Part shown: positions 9,316 to 18,752 of the stretch, in pieces | Layout of the letters: each line of letters starts with the position of its first letter | Numbering within the stretch: position 1 is the first letter of the stretch | Assembly (NCBI GenBank): GCA_963759235.1 | Contig: CAVWYO010000005.1 | Span: 682,001-746,000, forward strand | Direction of reading: 5' to 3' | Source: Bauldia sp963759235 | GTDB lineage: Bacteria > Pseudomonadota > Alphaproteobacteria > Rhizobiales > Kaistiaceae | DNA length: 64,000 nt | Made by a program: the position numbers and the translations under genes | The notes under the pieces: generated by a model | Database searches by the model: none | What the model was told of the DNA's origin: nothing | The model's input: the letters and a program-made list of their open reading frames with translations, nothing else

Positions 9316-9720
9316 TCATGCCTGTTCCAGCTCGATCAGGGTGCCGAGGAAGTCCTTCGGATGAAGGAACAGGACGGGTTTGCCGTGAGCGCCGGTCTTG
9401 GGCTCGCCGCTGCCTAGAATACGGGCGCCGTTGCTCGCCAGCTCCCGCGCCACGGCGCCGATGTCGTCGACCTCGTAACACAGATGGTGGATGCCCCCCT
9501 GCGGGTGCCGGTCGAGGAAGGAGGCGATCGGTGAATCGGCGCCAAGCGGGGCGATCAGTTCGATCTTGGTGTTGGGGAGCTCGACGAAGACGGTCGTCAC
9601 GCCGTGCTCCGGCTGGGCGACCGGCGGCGTCACCCGCGCCCCGAGCCGATCGCGATAAAGCTTTGCCGCCGCGGCAAGGTCGGGGACGGCGATGGCGACG
9701 TGGTTGAGCCGGCCGATCAT
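9316..9720 (-). CDS. mce: Methylmalonyl-CoA epimerase
   Basis: Interconverts (S)- and (R)-methylmalonyl-CoA in propionate catabolism. It is a VOC/glyoxalase-fold protein of 134 residues: MIGRLNHVAIAVPDLAAA with the first metal His, then HPQGGIHHLCYEVDD and the C-terminal GTLIELEQA with the acidic ligand. The ATG at 9720 matches the family's usual N-terminus; the longer upstream reading has no support. It follows RNase J by 10 bases on the same strand. Confidence 0.92.
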   Translation of the reverse strand: MIGRLNHVAIAVPDLAAAAKLYRDRLGARVTPPVAQPEHGVTTVFVELPNTKIELIAPLGADSPIASFLDRHPQGGIHHLCYEVDDIGAVARELASNGARILGSGEPKTGAHGKPVLFLHPKDFLGTLIELEQA

Positions 9721-9730
9721 GACGGCACCG

Positions 9731-11401
9731 TCATACGACCGACAGGAAGACCGTGCAATTCGGCTTCTTGCCCCACACGGCTGCAACTTCGGCTCGGATC
9801 GCGCGGCGGACGGCCTCGCGAACCAGCTCGGGGTCGCGTCGCCGCGGCCGCGGGATCGAGTCGATCGCGCCGAGGGCGGCGTTCATCACGGTCTCGGCGA
9901 GCGGACGTCCGGCCGAATCCTCTTCCGGCAAGCCCATGAGCGCGATTTCCGGATCGCCAAGCATCTCGCCCTTGTTGTCGAGAACGACCGCCACCCCGAC
10001 ATGCCCGGCAAAGGCGAGCCGTCGCCTGGCCGGAATGCCCATCTCCTCGAGATCGCCGATCAGGCGGCCGTCCCGGTAAAGCCGCCCGGTGGCGATCTCG
10101 TCGACCACGGTAGCCGGCCCGGGGGCGAGGCGGACCATGGTGCCGTTCTCGATCTCCAGGACGGTTTTCACGCCGAGTTCCGAAGCAAGCTCGGCATGCG
10201 CCGCAAGGTGCATCGCTTCGCCGTGAACGGGGACGGCGATCGCCGGCTTGACCCAGCCGTAGAGATGGCGGAGTTCCTCGCGTCGCGGATGTCCGGAAAC
10301 GTGAACCAGGCGGTCGCGGTCGGTCAGGACACGCACCCCTCGGGCGACCAGCGCGTTGATGATGCGGTTAATCGGCACTTCGTTGCCTGGAATGACTCGC
10401 GAGGAGAACACCACCAGGTCGCCGCTGTCGAAGGCGACGTTGCGATGTTCGTCGGTGGCGATGCGGGCAAGCGCCGCGCGCGCTTCGCCCTGGCTCCCGG
10501 TCAGCAGCGCCAGCACCTTGTGCCTCGGCAGATGACGGAACGCTTCCTCCTCGAGAAACGGCGGCAGACCGGCGAGCATGCCCAGTTCGGCGGCGACGTC
10601 CAGCACGCGCTGGATGGCGCGGCCAACCACCACGACTTCCCGTCCCGCCTTGGCGGCGGCCAGCGCAATCGAGCGAAGCCGCCCGACGTTGGACGAGAAG
10701 GTGGTGAAACCGACGCGTCCCCTGGCCGATTTGACGATCTCCTCGATCTCGCGGGCGACCTCCTGTTCGCTCGGACTGCGGCCCTCGCGATAGGCGTTGG
10801 TCGAATTGCAGACGAGCGCCAGGACCCCCTCCTCGCCGATCTCCCGCAGCCGCGCGACGTCCGTCGGCTGGCCGACCACCGGCGTGTCGTCGAGCTTCCA
10901 GTCTCCGCTGTGGAGAACGAGGCCGAGAGGGGTGCGGATCACCAGCGCGTTGGCCTCGGGGATCGAATGGGCGACGTTGATGTATTCGATGTCGAACGGT
11001 CCCACCTTGAACCGACCGCCGGGTGCCACGACCGTGATCGGCACCACTTCCGCGCCCGCCTCCCCGGCGAGCTTCGCGTTGAGCAGGCCCGCCGCGAAAG
11101 CCGTCGCGTAGACCGGCGTGCGAAGGCGCGGCCAGAGCTCGATCAGCGCCCCGTAGTGATCCTCATGCGCGTGGGTGATGAGGATGCCCGCAAGATTTGT
11201 CCGCTCCTCCTCGAGGTAGGCAATATCGGGGAAGATCACGTCGGCGCCGGGAAGGTCCTCGCCGGCAAACGCAATGCCGAAATCGACGGCAATCCACGAG
11301 CGCTCGTGGCGGGGGCCGTAGCCGTAGAGGGCGAGGTTCATGCCGATCTCGCCAACTCCGCCGAGGGGTACAAAGACCAGTTCTTCGCCGACCCGCGCCA
11401 A
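9731..11401 (-). CDS. rnj: Ribonuclease J
   Basis: Metallo-beta-lactamase/beta-CASP ribonuclease acting in mRNA decay and rRNA processing. The zinc motif THAHEDH lies at residues 76-82, preceded by VPLGGVGEIGMN. The beta-CASP part carries GSQGEARAAL, and the end CTVFLSVV is typical. The best start appears to be TTG at 11401, 11 bases after the birA stop, giving the normal MARxGEELVFVPLGG beginning. At 556 residues it is full length. Confidence 0.95.
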   Translation of the reverse strand: MARVGEELVFVPLGGVGEIGMNLALYGYGPRHERSWIAVDFGIAFAGEDLPGADVIFPDIAYLEEERTNLAGILITHAHEDHYGALIELWPRLRTPVYATAFAAGLLNAKLAGEAGAEVVPITVVAPGGRFKVGPFDIEYINVAHSIPEANALVIRTPLGLVLHSGDWKLDDTPVVGQPTDVARLREIGEEGVLALVCNSTNAYREGRSPSEQEVAREIEEIVKSARGRVGFTTFSSNVGRLRSIALAAAKAGREVVVVGRAIQRVLDVAAELGMLAGLPPFLEEEAFRHLPRHKVLALLTGSQGEARAALARIATDEHRNVAFDSGDLVVFSSRVIPGNEVPINRIINALVARGVRVLTDRDRLVHVSGHPRREELRHLYGWVKPAIAVPVHGEAMHLAAHAELASELGVKTVLEIENGTMVRLAPGPATVVDEIATGRLYRDGRLIGDLEEMGIPARRRLAFAGHVGVAVVLDNKGEMLGDPEIALMGLPEEDSAGRPLAETVMNAALGAIDSIPRPRRRDPELVREAVRRAIRAEVAAVWGKKPNCTVFLSVV

Positions 11402-11412
11402 ATCGGTTCTCG

Positions 11413-12180
11413 TCAGCGAGGCGGCACGAAGAACAAATCACCGGCGCTGACCGTCTCGCGGTGACCATCTTGCCGAGTGAGGACGAGGCGTCCCTCGTGG
11501 TCGAGGGTGTCGAAGCAGCCGTCGACGATCCGGCCGGGCAGATTGACGGTAATCGGTTCGCCGATGCCGATCGCACGCGCCAGCCACGCGGCGCGGACGT
11601 CGGCGAAGCCCTTTCCCCGATCCCAACGGCCGAGTTCGGCCGCCAGGTTGAGCGCCAGGCGTTCGAAGACCGCCTCCGCGTCCAGCACGATACCCGCCGA
11701 GAGCAGGTCGCCCGCTCTTTGCACGGTACCCACCTCCGGGTGCGACCGGCAGTTGACGCCAATGCCAATGACGACCGCGAAGCGGCCGTCATCGAGCTTC
11801 TCCCCTTCGACCAGAATGCCCGCCACCTTCAGACGATCGAGAAGCAGATCGTTGGGCCATTTCAGCTTCAGCCGCTCGGCGAGCCCGGGGCCGGCAAGAT
11901 CGAGGATCGATTGATGGAGGGCCAACCCTGCGACGAAGGAGACCGTCACGACAATCGCCGGTGGCGCCGGGTCGATCAGCAGCAGCGAGGCCGCCAGATT
12001 TCCCGCGCCCGTCGTCCATCCCCGCCCCCGCCGGCCGCGGCCCTTGGTCTGCTCGTGTGCGGTGATCCACAACCGGCCGGCATCGCCGCCGCGCGCCCGC
12101 TCCAATGCCAGGGAACTGGTCGAGGGCAAACTGCTATGCCCCTCGCGGCGATATCCTGGAGGAAGAACGGCCGCTGCCAT
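11413..12180 (-). CDS. birA: Biotin--[acetyl-CoA-carboxylase] ligase
   Basis: Activates biotin to biotinyl-AMP and attaches it to the carboxyl carrier protein. The biotin/ATP loop GRGRRGRGW lies at residues 47-55 and the catalytic segment LKLKWPNDLLL follows. It lacks the N-terminal DNA-binding domain of the bifunctional repressor, so it is the monofunctional type usual in Hyphomicrobiales. The ATG overlaps the nuoN stop (TGATG), showing coupling to the nuo operon. Confidence 0.94.
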   Translation of the reverse strand: MAAAVLPPGYRREGHSSLPSTSSLALERARGGDAGRLWITAHEQTKGRGRRGRGWTTGAGNLAASLLLIDPAPPAIVVTVSFVAGLALHQSILDLAGPGLAERLKLKWPNDLLLDRLKVAGILVEGEKLDDGRFAVVIGIGVNCRSHPEVGTVQRAGDLLSAGIVLDAEAVFERLALNLAAELGRWDRGKGFADVRAAWLARAIGIGEPITVNLPGRIVDGCFDTLDHEGRLVLTRQDGHRETVSAGDLFFVPPR

Positions 12181-13619
12181 CAACCCGGCGGCGGGAAGAA
12201 CGTCTGGGCGGCGAGATCGGCGGCGCCGCCGAGTTGCCCGGCGATGAAGACGAACAGCAGGATGAACGCGCCGCTTGCCCCGAGCACCACGCGCAGTTCG
12301 GTCGGCATGGGTTCAAAGGTCGCAGCCGGTTCGTCGAAATACATGATCTTGACGATGCGCAGGTAGTAGTAGGCGCCCACCACGCTGGCGATGACGCCGA
12401 TCACCGCCAGAACGTAAAGGCCCGACTCGATGGCGGCGAGGAACACGTAGAATTTGGCGAAGAAGCCCGCCAGAGGCGGAATGCCGGCCAGCGAGAACAT
12501 GATCACCGCCAGCATGAAGGCCATCAGCGGATGGGTCTTCGACAGACCGGCGAGATCGTTGATCTCATAGACCATTCCCTCGCGCCGCCGCATGGAGAGA
12601 ATGCAGGCGAAAGCGCCGAGAGTCATGGCCAGATAGATCGCGATGTAGATAATCACGCCCTGCACACCGGCCTGGGTGCCGGCGGCCAGCCCGACCAGCG
12701 CGTAACCCATGTGGCCGATCGAGGAATACGCCATCAGCCGCTTGATGTTGCGTTGGCCGATCGCCGCGAAGGCGCCGAGCACCATCGAGGCGATGGCGAG
12801 GAACGACAGGATCTGCTGCCAGTCGGGGGTGATCGGCGCGAACGGGCTCACCACCACGCGCACGAACAGCGCCATCGCGGCGACCTTGGGCGCGGCAGCG
12901 AAGAATGCGGTCACCGGCGTCGGAGCGCCTTCATAGACATCCGGCGTCCACATGTGGAACGGCACGGCCGATACCTTGAAGGCAAGCCCGGCGATCAGGA
13001 ACACCAGCCCGAACACCAGACCGAGCGACGCCGTGCCGCCCTCGAGGGCCGATGCGATGCCGGCAAAGGTGGTGGTGCCGGTGAATCCGTAGACCAGCGA
13101 GGCACCGTAGAGCAGCATTCCCGAGGAGAGAGCGCCCAGCACGAAATATTTGAGGCCCGCCTCGGTCGAGCGGACCGAATCCCGGTTGATGGCGGCGATC
13201 ACATAGAGGGACAGCGATTGCAGTTCGAGGCCCAGATAGACCGCGATCAGGTCGTCAGCGGAGATCATCATCATCATGCCGAGCGTGGCGATGACGATCA
13301 GCACCGGATACTCGAAGCGCTCGAATTTGTGCGCCCGCGCATAGCCGATGGACATGACGATGGCGACGCCCGAGCCGATCAGCGCCAGCACCTTCATGAA
13401 GCGCGCGAAGGGATCGATTACGAACGCGCCGCTGAAGGTGTGTCCTTCGGTCGGCAGGAAGACCAGGACGAACCCGGCGACGACGATGAGGGCGATCGAC
13501 AATCCGGTGATCAGCGACGTCGAACGCTCGCCGGCGAAGACGCCGATCATCAGGAGCACCAGCGCGCCCAAGGCGAGCAGGATCTCCGGCAGCGCCGGGA
13601 GGAGGTCGGGAGCAGTCAT
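12180..13619 (-). CDS. nuoN: NADH-quinone oxidoreductase subunit N
   Basis: Antiporter-like, proton-translocating membrane subunit of complex I. About 14 membrane helices; the antiporter core is visible in FVLGALSSGMLLYGASLVYG and the region around FKVSAVPFHMWTPDVYEGAP, which includes the conserved Lys. The start MTAPDLLPALPEILLALGA at 13619 is chosen over an upstream basic extension. It is the last nuo gene, directly followed by birA. Confidence 0.96.
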   Translation of the reverse strand: MTAPDLLPALPEILLALGALVLLMIGVFAGERSTSLITGLSIALIVVAGFVLVFLPTEGHTFSGAFVIDPFARFMKVLALIGSGVAIVMSIGYARAHKFERFEYPVLIVIATLGMMMMISADDLIAVYLGLELQSLSLYVIAAINRDSVRSTEAGLKYFVLGALSSGMLLYGASLVYGFTGTTTFAGIASALEGGTASLGLVFGLVFLIAGLAFKVSAVPFHMWTPDVYEGAPTPVTAFFAAAPKVAAMALFVRVVVSPFAPITPDWQQILSFLAIASMVLGAFAAIGQRNIKRLMAYSSIGHMGYALVGLAAGTQAGVQGVIIYIAIYLAMTLGAFACILSMRRREGMVYEINDLAGLSKTHPLMAFMLAVIMFSLAGIPPLAGFFAKFYVFLAAIESGLYVLAVIGVIASVVGAYYYLRIVKIMYFDEPAATFEPMPTELRVVLGASGAFILLFVFIAGQLGGAADLAAQTFFPPPG

Positions 13620-13644
13620 CGGCTCGGCCCTCCGCGCACGCCGG

Positions 13645-15207
13645 TCACGGTGACACCGCCGCAAGCTTGCCGGCCGCGGAAAGCGCAGCCTGATAGTTGG
13701 ACACGAGCTGGTCGACGGACGCCGCCGTCACGTTCATGATCGGGCCGGGAAAGATGCCGAACAGAAGCGTGAGGATCACCAGGGGGCCGAGGATCAGCTG
13801 TTCTCGTCGCGACAGGTCGAGGATGTCGCGCAGGCTCCCCTTCTCCAGCTTGCCGAAGATAACGCGCCGGTAGAGCCACAGGGCATACGCCGCCGAGAGG
13901 ATGATGCCGGTCGTGGCGAGGAAAGCGACCCAGGTATTGATCCGGAAGGTCCCAATCAGGGTCAGGAACTCCCCAACGAAGCCCGAGGTGCCCGGCAGCC
14001 CGACATTGGCCATGGTGAAGACCATGAACGCCGCCGCGTAGAGCGGCATGCGGTTGACCAGCCCGCCGAAAACCGAAATTTCGTGGGTATGCATGCGGTC
14101 GTAAAGGACGCCGACGCAGAGGAACAGCGCGCCCGAGACAAGGCCATGCGACAACATGAGGAAGATGCCGCCCTGCACGCCTTGCAGGGTGGCTGCGAAG
14201 ATTCCCATGGTGACGAAGCCCATATGGGCGATCGAGGAGTACGCGATCAGCTTCTTCATGTCCCGCTGCACCAGGGCGACGAAGGAGGTGTAGATGACCG
14301 CGACGACGGAGAGGGTGAAGATGAACGGCGCGAGATCGGCCGAGGCCAGCGGGAACATCGGCAGCGAGAAGCGCAGGAAGCCGTAGCCGCCCATCTTCAG
14401 GAGGACGGCGGCTAGCACCACCGAACCGGCGGTCGGCGCCTCGACATGGGCATCCGGCAGCCAGGTGTGGACCGGCCACATCGGCAATTTGACCGCGAAG
14501 CTGGCGAAGAAGGCGATCCACAGCCAGAACTGCATATTGGCCGGGAACTGAACGGTGAGCAGCTTGACGATGTCCGTCGTCGGACAGGTCGCCGCAACGC
14601 CGCCGGCCGCCGCCTCGCACGGCACCACAGTGCCGGAGTACCAGTACATCGCCATGATCGCGAGCAGCATCAGCACCGAGCCGAGCAGCGTGTAGAGGAA
14701 GAACTTGAAGCTCGCATACACCCGGCGCGAGCCCCCCCAGATGCCGATGATCAGGAACATCGGAATCAGGCCCCCTTCGAAGAAGACGTAGAAGAGCACG
14801 AGGTCGAGCGAGCAGAAGACGCCGATCATCAGCGTCTCCATCACCAGGAAGGCGATCATGTACTCCTTGAAATAGCGGTGGATGACCAGCCGGCTCGAGA
14901 TGATGCAGAGCGGCATCAGGAAGGTGGTCAGAATGACGAACAGCATCGAAATGCCGTCGACGCCCATGTGGTAGTTGATACCGCCGGCGAGCCATTTGCT
15001 CTGCTCGACCATCTGGAAGTTGGGATCGGCGTTGTTGAAATTGGCCCAGATGAAGAGCGACAGGACAAACGTCACCGTCGTCGTCCACAGCGCGACGTTG
15101 AAGATGTTCCGCCGGGCAATGTCGTCATCGCCGCGAACCACCAACACCAGGAGCGCGCCGACCAGCGGCAGGAAGATGACGGTTGAAAGGATCGGCCATT
15201 CGTTCAT
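13645..15207 (-). CDS. nuoM: NADH-quinone oxidoreductase subunit M
   Basis: Proton-pumping antiporter-like subunit of complex I, 520 residues. Hallmarks are FYVFFEGGLIPMFLIIGIWG with the conserved Glu, FAVKLPMWPVHTWLPDAHVE with the conserved Lys and Pro, and KKLIAYSSIAHMGFV. The start MNEWPILSTVIFLPLVGALL is usual. It lies 10 bases after the nuoL stop and 25 bases before nuoN. Confidence 0.97.
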   Translation of the reverse strand: MNEWPILSTVIFLPLVGALLVLVVRGDDDIARRNIFNVALWTTTVTFVLSLFIWANFNNADPNFQMVEQSKWLAGGINYHMGVDGISMLFVILTTFLMPLCIISSRLVIHRYFKEYMIAFLVMETLMIGVFCSLDLVLFYVFFEGGLIPMFLIIGIWGGSRRVYASFKFFLYTLLGSVLMLLAIMAMYWYSGTVVPCEAAAGGVAATCPTTDIVKLLTVQFPANMQFWLWIAFFASFAVKLPMWPVHTWLPDAHVEAPTAGSVVLAAVLLKMGGYGFLRFSLPMFPLASADLAPFIFTLSVVAVIYTSFVALVQRDMKKLIAYSSIAHMGFVTMGIFAATLQGVQGGIFLMLSHGLVSGALFLCVGVLYDRMHTHEISVFGGLVNRMPLYAAAFMVFTMANVGLPGTSGFVGEFLTLIGTFRINTWVAFLATTGIILSAAYALWLYRRVIFGKLEKGSLRDILDLSRREQLILGPLVILTLLFGIFPGPIMNVTAASVDQLVSNYQAALSAAGKLAAVSP

Positions 15208-15217
15208 CGGGCGATCC

Positions 15218-17266
15218 TCACAACGCGAACATCAAATAGGTGATCAGGAGCGCGACGCCGATCAGCATGGCGAAGGCGTAGTGGTACAGGTAGCCGGATT
15301 GCAGCCGGACCACCCGTGACGTCACGTCGAGCACCCAGGCGGAAACGCCGTCGGGACCGAAACCGTCGATCAGCCAACCGTCGCCCTTCCTCCACAAGAA
15401 GCGGCCGAGCAACTTCGACGAGCGGACGAAGAGGATGTCGTAGAGCTCGTCGAAATACCACTTGTTGAGCAGGAATCGGTACAGCCAGTCGTTGCGCTCG
15501 GCGAGGCGCCGCGGAACCTCGGGATTGACCACGTACCAGTAGTAGGTGATGGCGACACCGATGGCCATCATCAGCGTCGGCAGCACCGTCTCCCAGAACG
15601 GTATCTGCTCCATGAGCGCCAGGAGCTTGTTTTCGGTGACCAGATCGAGCGCCGTCTTCCAGAAGGTGGCGTGTTCCGTGCCGATGAAAAGGCCATGGAA
15701 GACCAGCCCGGCGAACAGCGCCCCGGCGGCAAGCACCATCATCGGTCCGAGCATCACCCAGGGCTGTTCGTGGACCCGCTTCAACAGATCGGCAGATACG
15801 CGCGAGCGTCCGTGGAAGGTCACGAAGATCAGTCGCCAGATGTAGAAGGACGTCAGAAGCGCCGCGCCAAGCGTCATCAAATAGGCGTAACCCGCCATCG
15901 GACTATCGCTGACCGAGGTCGCCTCGATGATGGCGTCCTTCGAGAAGTAACCTGCCGTCAGCGGGAACCCGGTCAGGGCCAGCGCGCCGATGACCATCAT
16001 CCAATAGGTCACCGGCAGGACCTTGCGCAGGCCGCCCATCTTCCGCATGTCCTGCTCTTCGTGCATCGCGGTGATCACCGACCCGCAGGCAAGAAAGAGC
16101 AGCGCCTTGAAGAACGCGTGGGTGAAGAGGTGGAAGATGCCGACCGAATAAGCGCCGACGCCCATGGCGGCGAACATGTAGCCGAGCTGCGAGCAGGTAG
16201 AATAGGCCACGACCCGCTTGATGTCGTTCTGCACGGTGCCGATCGTGGCGGCAAAGAAGCAGGTGGTCGCGCCGATGAAGGTGACGAATACAAGCGCGAC
16301 CGGCGACAACGCGAACAACGGCGACATCCGCGCGACCATGAAGACGCCGGCGGTCACCATGGTGGCGGCGTGGATCAACGCCGAGACCGGAGTCGGACCC
16401 TCCATGGCGTCGGGCAGCCAGGTATGGAGGAGGAACTGCGCGGATTTCCCCATCGCTCCCATGAAGAGGAGGAGGCAAATGGCGGTGAGCGCGTCAACGT
16501 CCCACGACAGGAAGTGGAACTTGGTGCCGACGAGGGTCGGCGCGTTGGCGAAGATCGTTTCGTACTCGACCGAATTGAACAGGAGGAAAATCGCGAAGAT
16601 GCCGAGGGCAAAGCCGAAGTCGCCGACGCGGTTGACGATGAACGCCTTGATCGCCGCCGCGTTCGCGGCCGGCCGCTGGTACCAGAAGCCGATCAGCAGA
16701 TATGAGGCGAGGCCCACTCCCTCCCAGCCGAAGAACAACTGGACCAGATTGTCGGCGGTGACCAGCGCCAGCATGGCGAAGGTAAACATCGACAGATAGG
16801 CGAAGAAGCGCGGCCGGAACGGATCGTGGCGCATATAGCCGATCGAATAGACGTGCACGACCGACGACACGGTGGTGACCACCACCATCATCACCACGGT
16901 CAAGGTATCGATGCGGAGCGCCCAATCGACCGACAGCGTGCCGGAGTCGAACCAGGTCAGCACCGGAATGCGCTGGACCGGCCCGTCGCCGAGGCCAACC
17001 GTGAAGAAGGCAATCCACGACAGTACGGCGGTCACGATCAGGAAGCCGGACGTTATGATCTCGGCCTGGCGCGTCCCCACCGCAGCCGGTTCGTGACCGT
17101 GCTCGTCGGCCCCGTTTTCGCCGTCGCCGCCATGCCCGTTTGAGTGGCTGCGACGTGCTTGAGCGTTCTCCGGCGGCGCTGCGTGGCGCTGATGGGCACC
17201 GTAGATCGTGATCAGCCCGGCGATGATCGCGCCGATCAACGGCAGGAAGACAATGGCTGAGTACAT
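15218..17266 (-). CDS. nuoL: NADH-quinone oxidoreductase subunit L
   Basis: Distal proton-pumping subunit of complex I, 682 residues with an N-terminal antiporter core and the long lateral helix at the C-terminus. Recognisable segments include LFFGWEGVGLASYLLIGFWY, GKSAQFLLHTWLPDAMEGPT with the conserved Lys, and HAFFKALLFLACGSVI. Residues about 26-55 form a His/Glu-rich hydrophilic insert (AHQRHAAPPENAQARR and onward) after the first helix, seen variably in this family. Confidence 0.97.
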   Translation of the reverse strand: MYSAIVFLPLIGAIIAGLITIYGAHQRHAAPPENAQARRSHSNGHGGDGENGADEHGHEPAAVGTRQAEIITSGFLIVTAVLSWIAFFTVGLGDGPVQRIPVLTWFDSGTLSVDWALRIDTLTVVMMVVVTTVSSVVHVYSIGYMRHDPFRPRFFAYLSMFTFAMLALVTADNLVQLFFGWEGVGLASYLLIGFWYQRPAANAAAIKAFIVNRVGDFGFALGIFAIFLLFNSVEYETIFANAPTLVGTKFHFLSWDVDALTAICLLLFMGAMGKSAQFLLHTWLPDAMEGPTPVSALIHAATMVTAGVFMVARMSPLFALSPVALVFVTFIGATTCFFAATIGTVQNDIKRVVAYSTCSQLGYMFAAMGVGAYSVGIFHLFTHAFFKALLFLACGSVITAMHEEQDMRKMGGLRKVLPVTYWMMVIGALALTGFPLTAGYFSKDAIIEATSVSDSPMAGYAYLMTLGAALLTSFYIWRLIFVTFHGRSRVSADLLKRVHEQPWVMLGPMMVLAAGALFAGLVFHGLFIGTEHATFWKTALDLVTENKLLALMEQIPFWETVLPTLMMAIGVAITYYWYVVNPEVPRRLAERNDWLYRFLLNKWYFDELYDILFVRSSKLLGRFLWRKGDGWLIDGFGPDGVSAWVLDVTSRVVRLQSGYLYHYAFAMLIGVALLITYLMFAL

Positions 17267-17275
17267 GCGCCCCGC

Positions 17276-17584
17276 TCAGCCTTTCATCATGTTGATGTCT
17301 TCAACCGCGATCGAGCCGCGGTTGCGGTAGTAGACGACGAGGATGGCGAGCCCGATCGCCGCCTCGGCCGCCGCGACCGTCAAAACGATCAGGGCGAAAA
17401 CCTGGCCGACCATATCGTCGAGAAATGCCGAGAAGGCCACCAGGTTGATGTTGACCGCGAGCAGGATCAACTCGATCGACATCAGGATGACGATTACGTT
17501 CTTGCGGTTGATGAAGATGCCGAAGATGCCGAGCGTGAACAGGATCGCGCCGACGACAAGATAGTGACCCAGTCCAACCGCCAT
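17276..17584 (-). CDS. nuoK: NADH-quinone oxidoreductase subunit K
   Basis: Small three-helix membrane subunit of complex I (102 residues), starting MAVGLGHYLVVGAILFTLGI. It carries the conserved acidic residues in SIELILLAVNINLVAF and AAAEAAIGLAILV. The start codon overlaps the nuoJ stop (TGATG), so translation is coupled. Confidence 0.97.
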   Translation of the reverse strand: MAVGLGHYLVVGAILFTLGIFGIFINRKNVIVILMSIELILLAVNINLVAFSAFLDDMVGQVFALIVLTVAAAEAAIGLAILVVYYRNRGSIAVEDINMMKG

Positions 17585-18186
17585 CAGATCCCCTTCCCCA
17601 ATTCGACCTTGCGGATCTCGATCGCGGTCGCCGGCGAACGCGCGACCTGCTCGGCGACAGACTGCCGCTTGACGTTCTCGCGGTGGCGGAGCGTCAGCAC
17701 GATGGCGCCCACCATCGCAACGAGCAACACCATGCCGGCGGCCTGGAAGAAGTAGGCGTACCGCGTATAGAGGATCTCACCCAGCGCGGCGGTGTTCGAG
17801 ATGTTCGTGGCGGCAGGGGCGGCGGGCATCGTTTCCGGCGCGAAAACCCAGCCGCCGACCACCACCAGCAGTTCGGCGAGAAGCACGACGCCGATGAGTC
17901 CGCCGACCGGCAGGTAGTTGAGGAAGCCTTGGCGCAGTTCGACGAAGTCGACGTCGAGCATCATGACGACGAACAGGAAGAGCACCAAGACCGCGCCGAC
18001 ATAGACGACAATCAGGATCATCCCGAGAAACTCGGCGCCGAGCAGGACGAACAGCCCCGCTGCATTGACAAAGGCAAGGATCAGAAAGAGCACCGAATGA
18101 ACCGGGTTGCGCGCGCCGATCACCATGACCGCCGAGGCGATCGCCACCGCGGAGAAGAGGTAAAAGAAAATGGCGCTGAGAATCAT
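17584..18186 (-). CDS. nuoJ: NADH-quinone oxidoreductase subunit J
   Basis: Five-helix membrane subunit of complex I, 200 residues. NPVHSVLFLILAFVNAAGLF and the segment GAEFLGMILIVVYVGAVLVL with its flexible central helix are diagnostic. A 76-base gap separates it from nuoI upstream, the largest break between genes in the downstream half of the operon. Confidence 0.96.
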   Translation of the reverse strand: MILSAIFFYLFSAVAIASAVMVIGARNPVHSVLFLILAFVNAAGLFVLLGAEFLGMILIVVYVGAVLVLFLFVVMMLDVDFVELRQGFLNYLPVGGLIGVVLLAELLVVVGGWVFAPETMPAAPAATNISNTAALGEILYTRYAYFFQAAGMVLLVAMVGAIVLTLRHRENVKRQSVAEQVARSPATAIEIRKVELGKGI

Positions 18187-18262
18187 CTGTCAGCGTTCCA
18201 CCCGAAAGCGCGCCTGCCCAAGCGCCGGTTTCTTAGACATTTCCCCCGCCCCCGTCCAATGC

Positions 18263-18751
18263 CTATCGATACGCCGCGTCCGCCGCCATGTTGGCGGCAA
18301 TCTCCCGTTCCCACCGGTCGCCGTTGGCGAGGAGCTTGTCCTTGTCGAAATAGAGTTCCTCGCGTGTCTCGGCGGCGAACTCGAAGTTCGGCCCTTCGAC
18401 GATCGCATCGACCGGGCAGGCCTCCTGACAGAAGCCGCAATAAATACACTTCACCATGTCGATATCGTAGCGCGTCGTCCGTCGTGTTCCGTCGTTGCGC
18501 CGTGGGCCCGCCTCGATGGTGATCGCCTGCGCCGGACAGATCGCCTCGCAGAGCTTGCAGGCGATGCAGCGCTCTTCGCCGTTCGGGTAGCGGCGGAGCG
18601 CATGCTCGCCACGGAATCGCGGCGAAATCGGCCCCTTCTCGAAGGGATAGTTGAGGGTTGCCTTCTTGCTGAAGAAGTAGCGCATCGAGAGCCCGAATGC
18701 CGACAGGAACTCGGTCAAGAACAATGACTTGGCGGCCTGGTCGAGTCTCAT
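18263..18751 (-). CDS. nuoI: NADH-quinone oxidoreductase subunit I
   Basis: Peripheral-arm subunit carrying the N6a and N6b 4Fe-4S clusters. Two complete ferredoxin motifs are present, CIACKLCEAICP and CIYCGFCQEACP. The 162-residue length and the start MRLDQAAKSLFLTEFLSAF match the alphaproteobacterial and mitochondrial TYKY form. It starts 1 base after the nuoH stop. Confidence 0.97.
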   Translation of the reverse strand: MRLDQAAKSLFLTEFLSAFGLSMRYFFSKKATLNYPFEKGPISPRFRGEHALRRYPNGEERCIACKLCEAICPAQAITIEAGPRRNDGTRRTTRYDIDMVKCIYCGFCQEACPVDAIVEGPNFEFAAETREELYFDKDKLLANGDRWEREIAANMAADAAYR

Positions 18752-18752
18752 C

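Noticed and set aside
9692..11464. 590-codon plus-strand frame opposite rnj
   Set aside because: Antisense shadow; RNase J on the minus strand has all catalytic motifs.
12105..13739. 544-codon plus-strand frame rich in His, Glu and Asp
   Set aside because: Antisense of nuoN; this composition is the mirror of hydrophobic codons.
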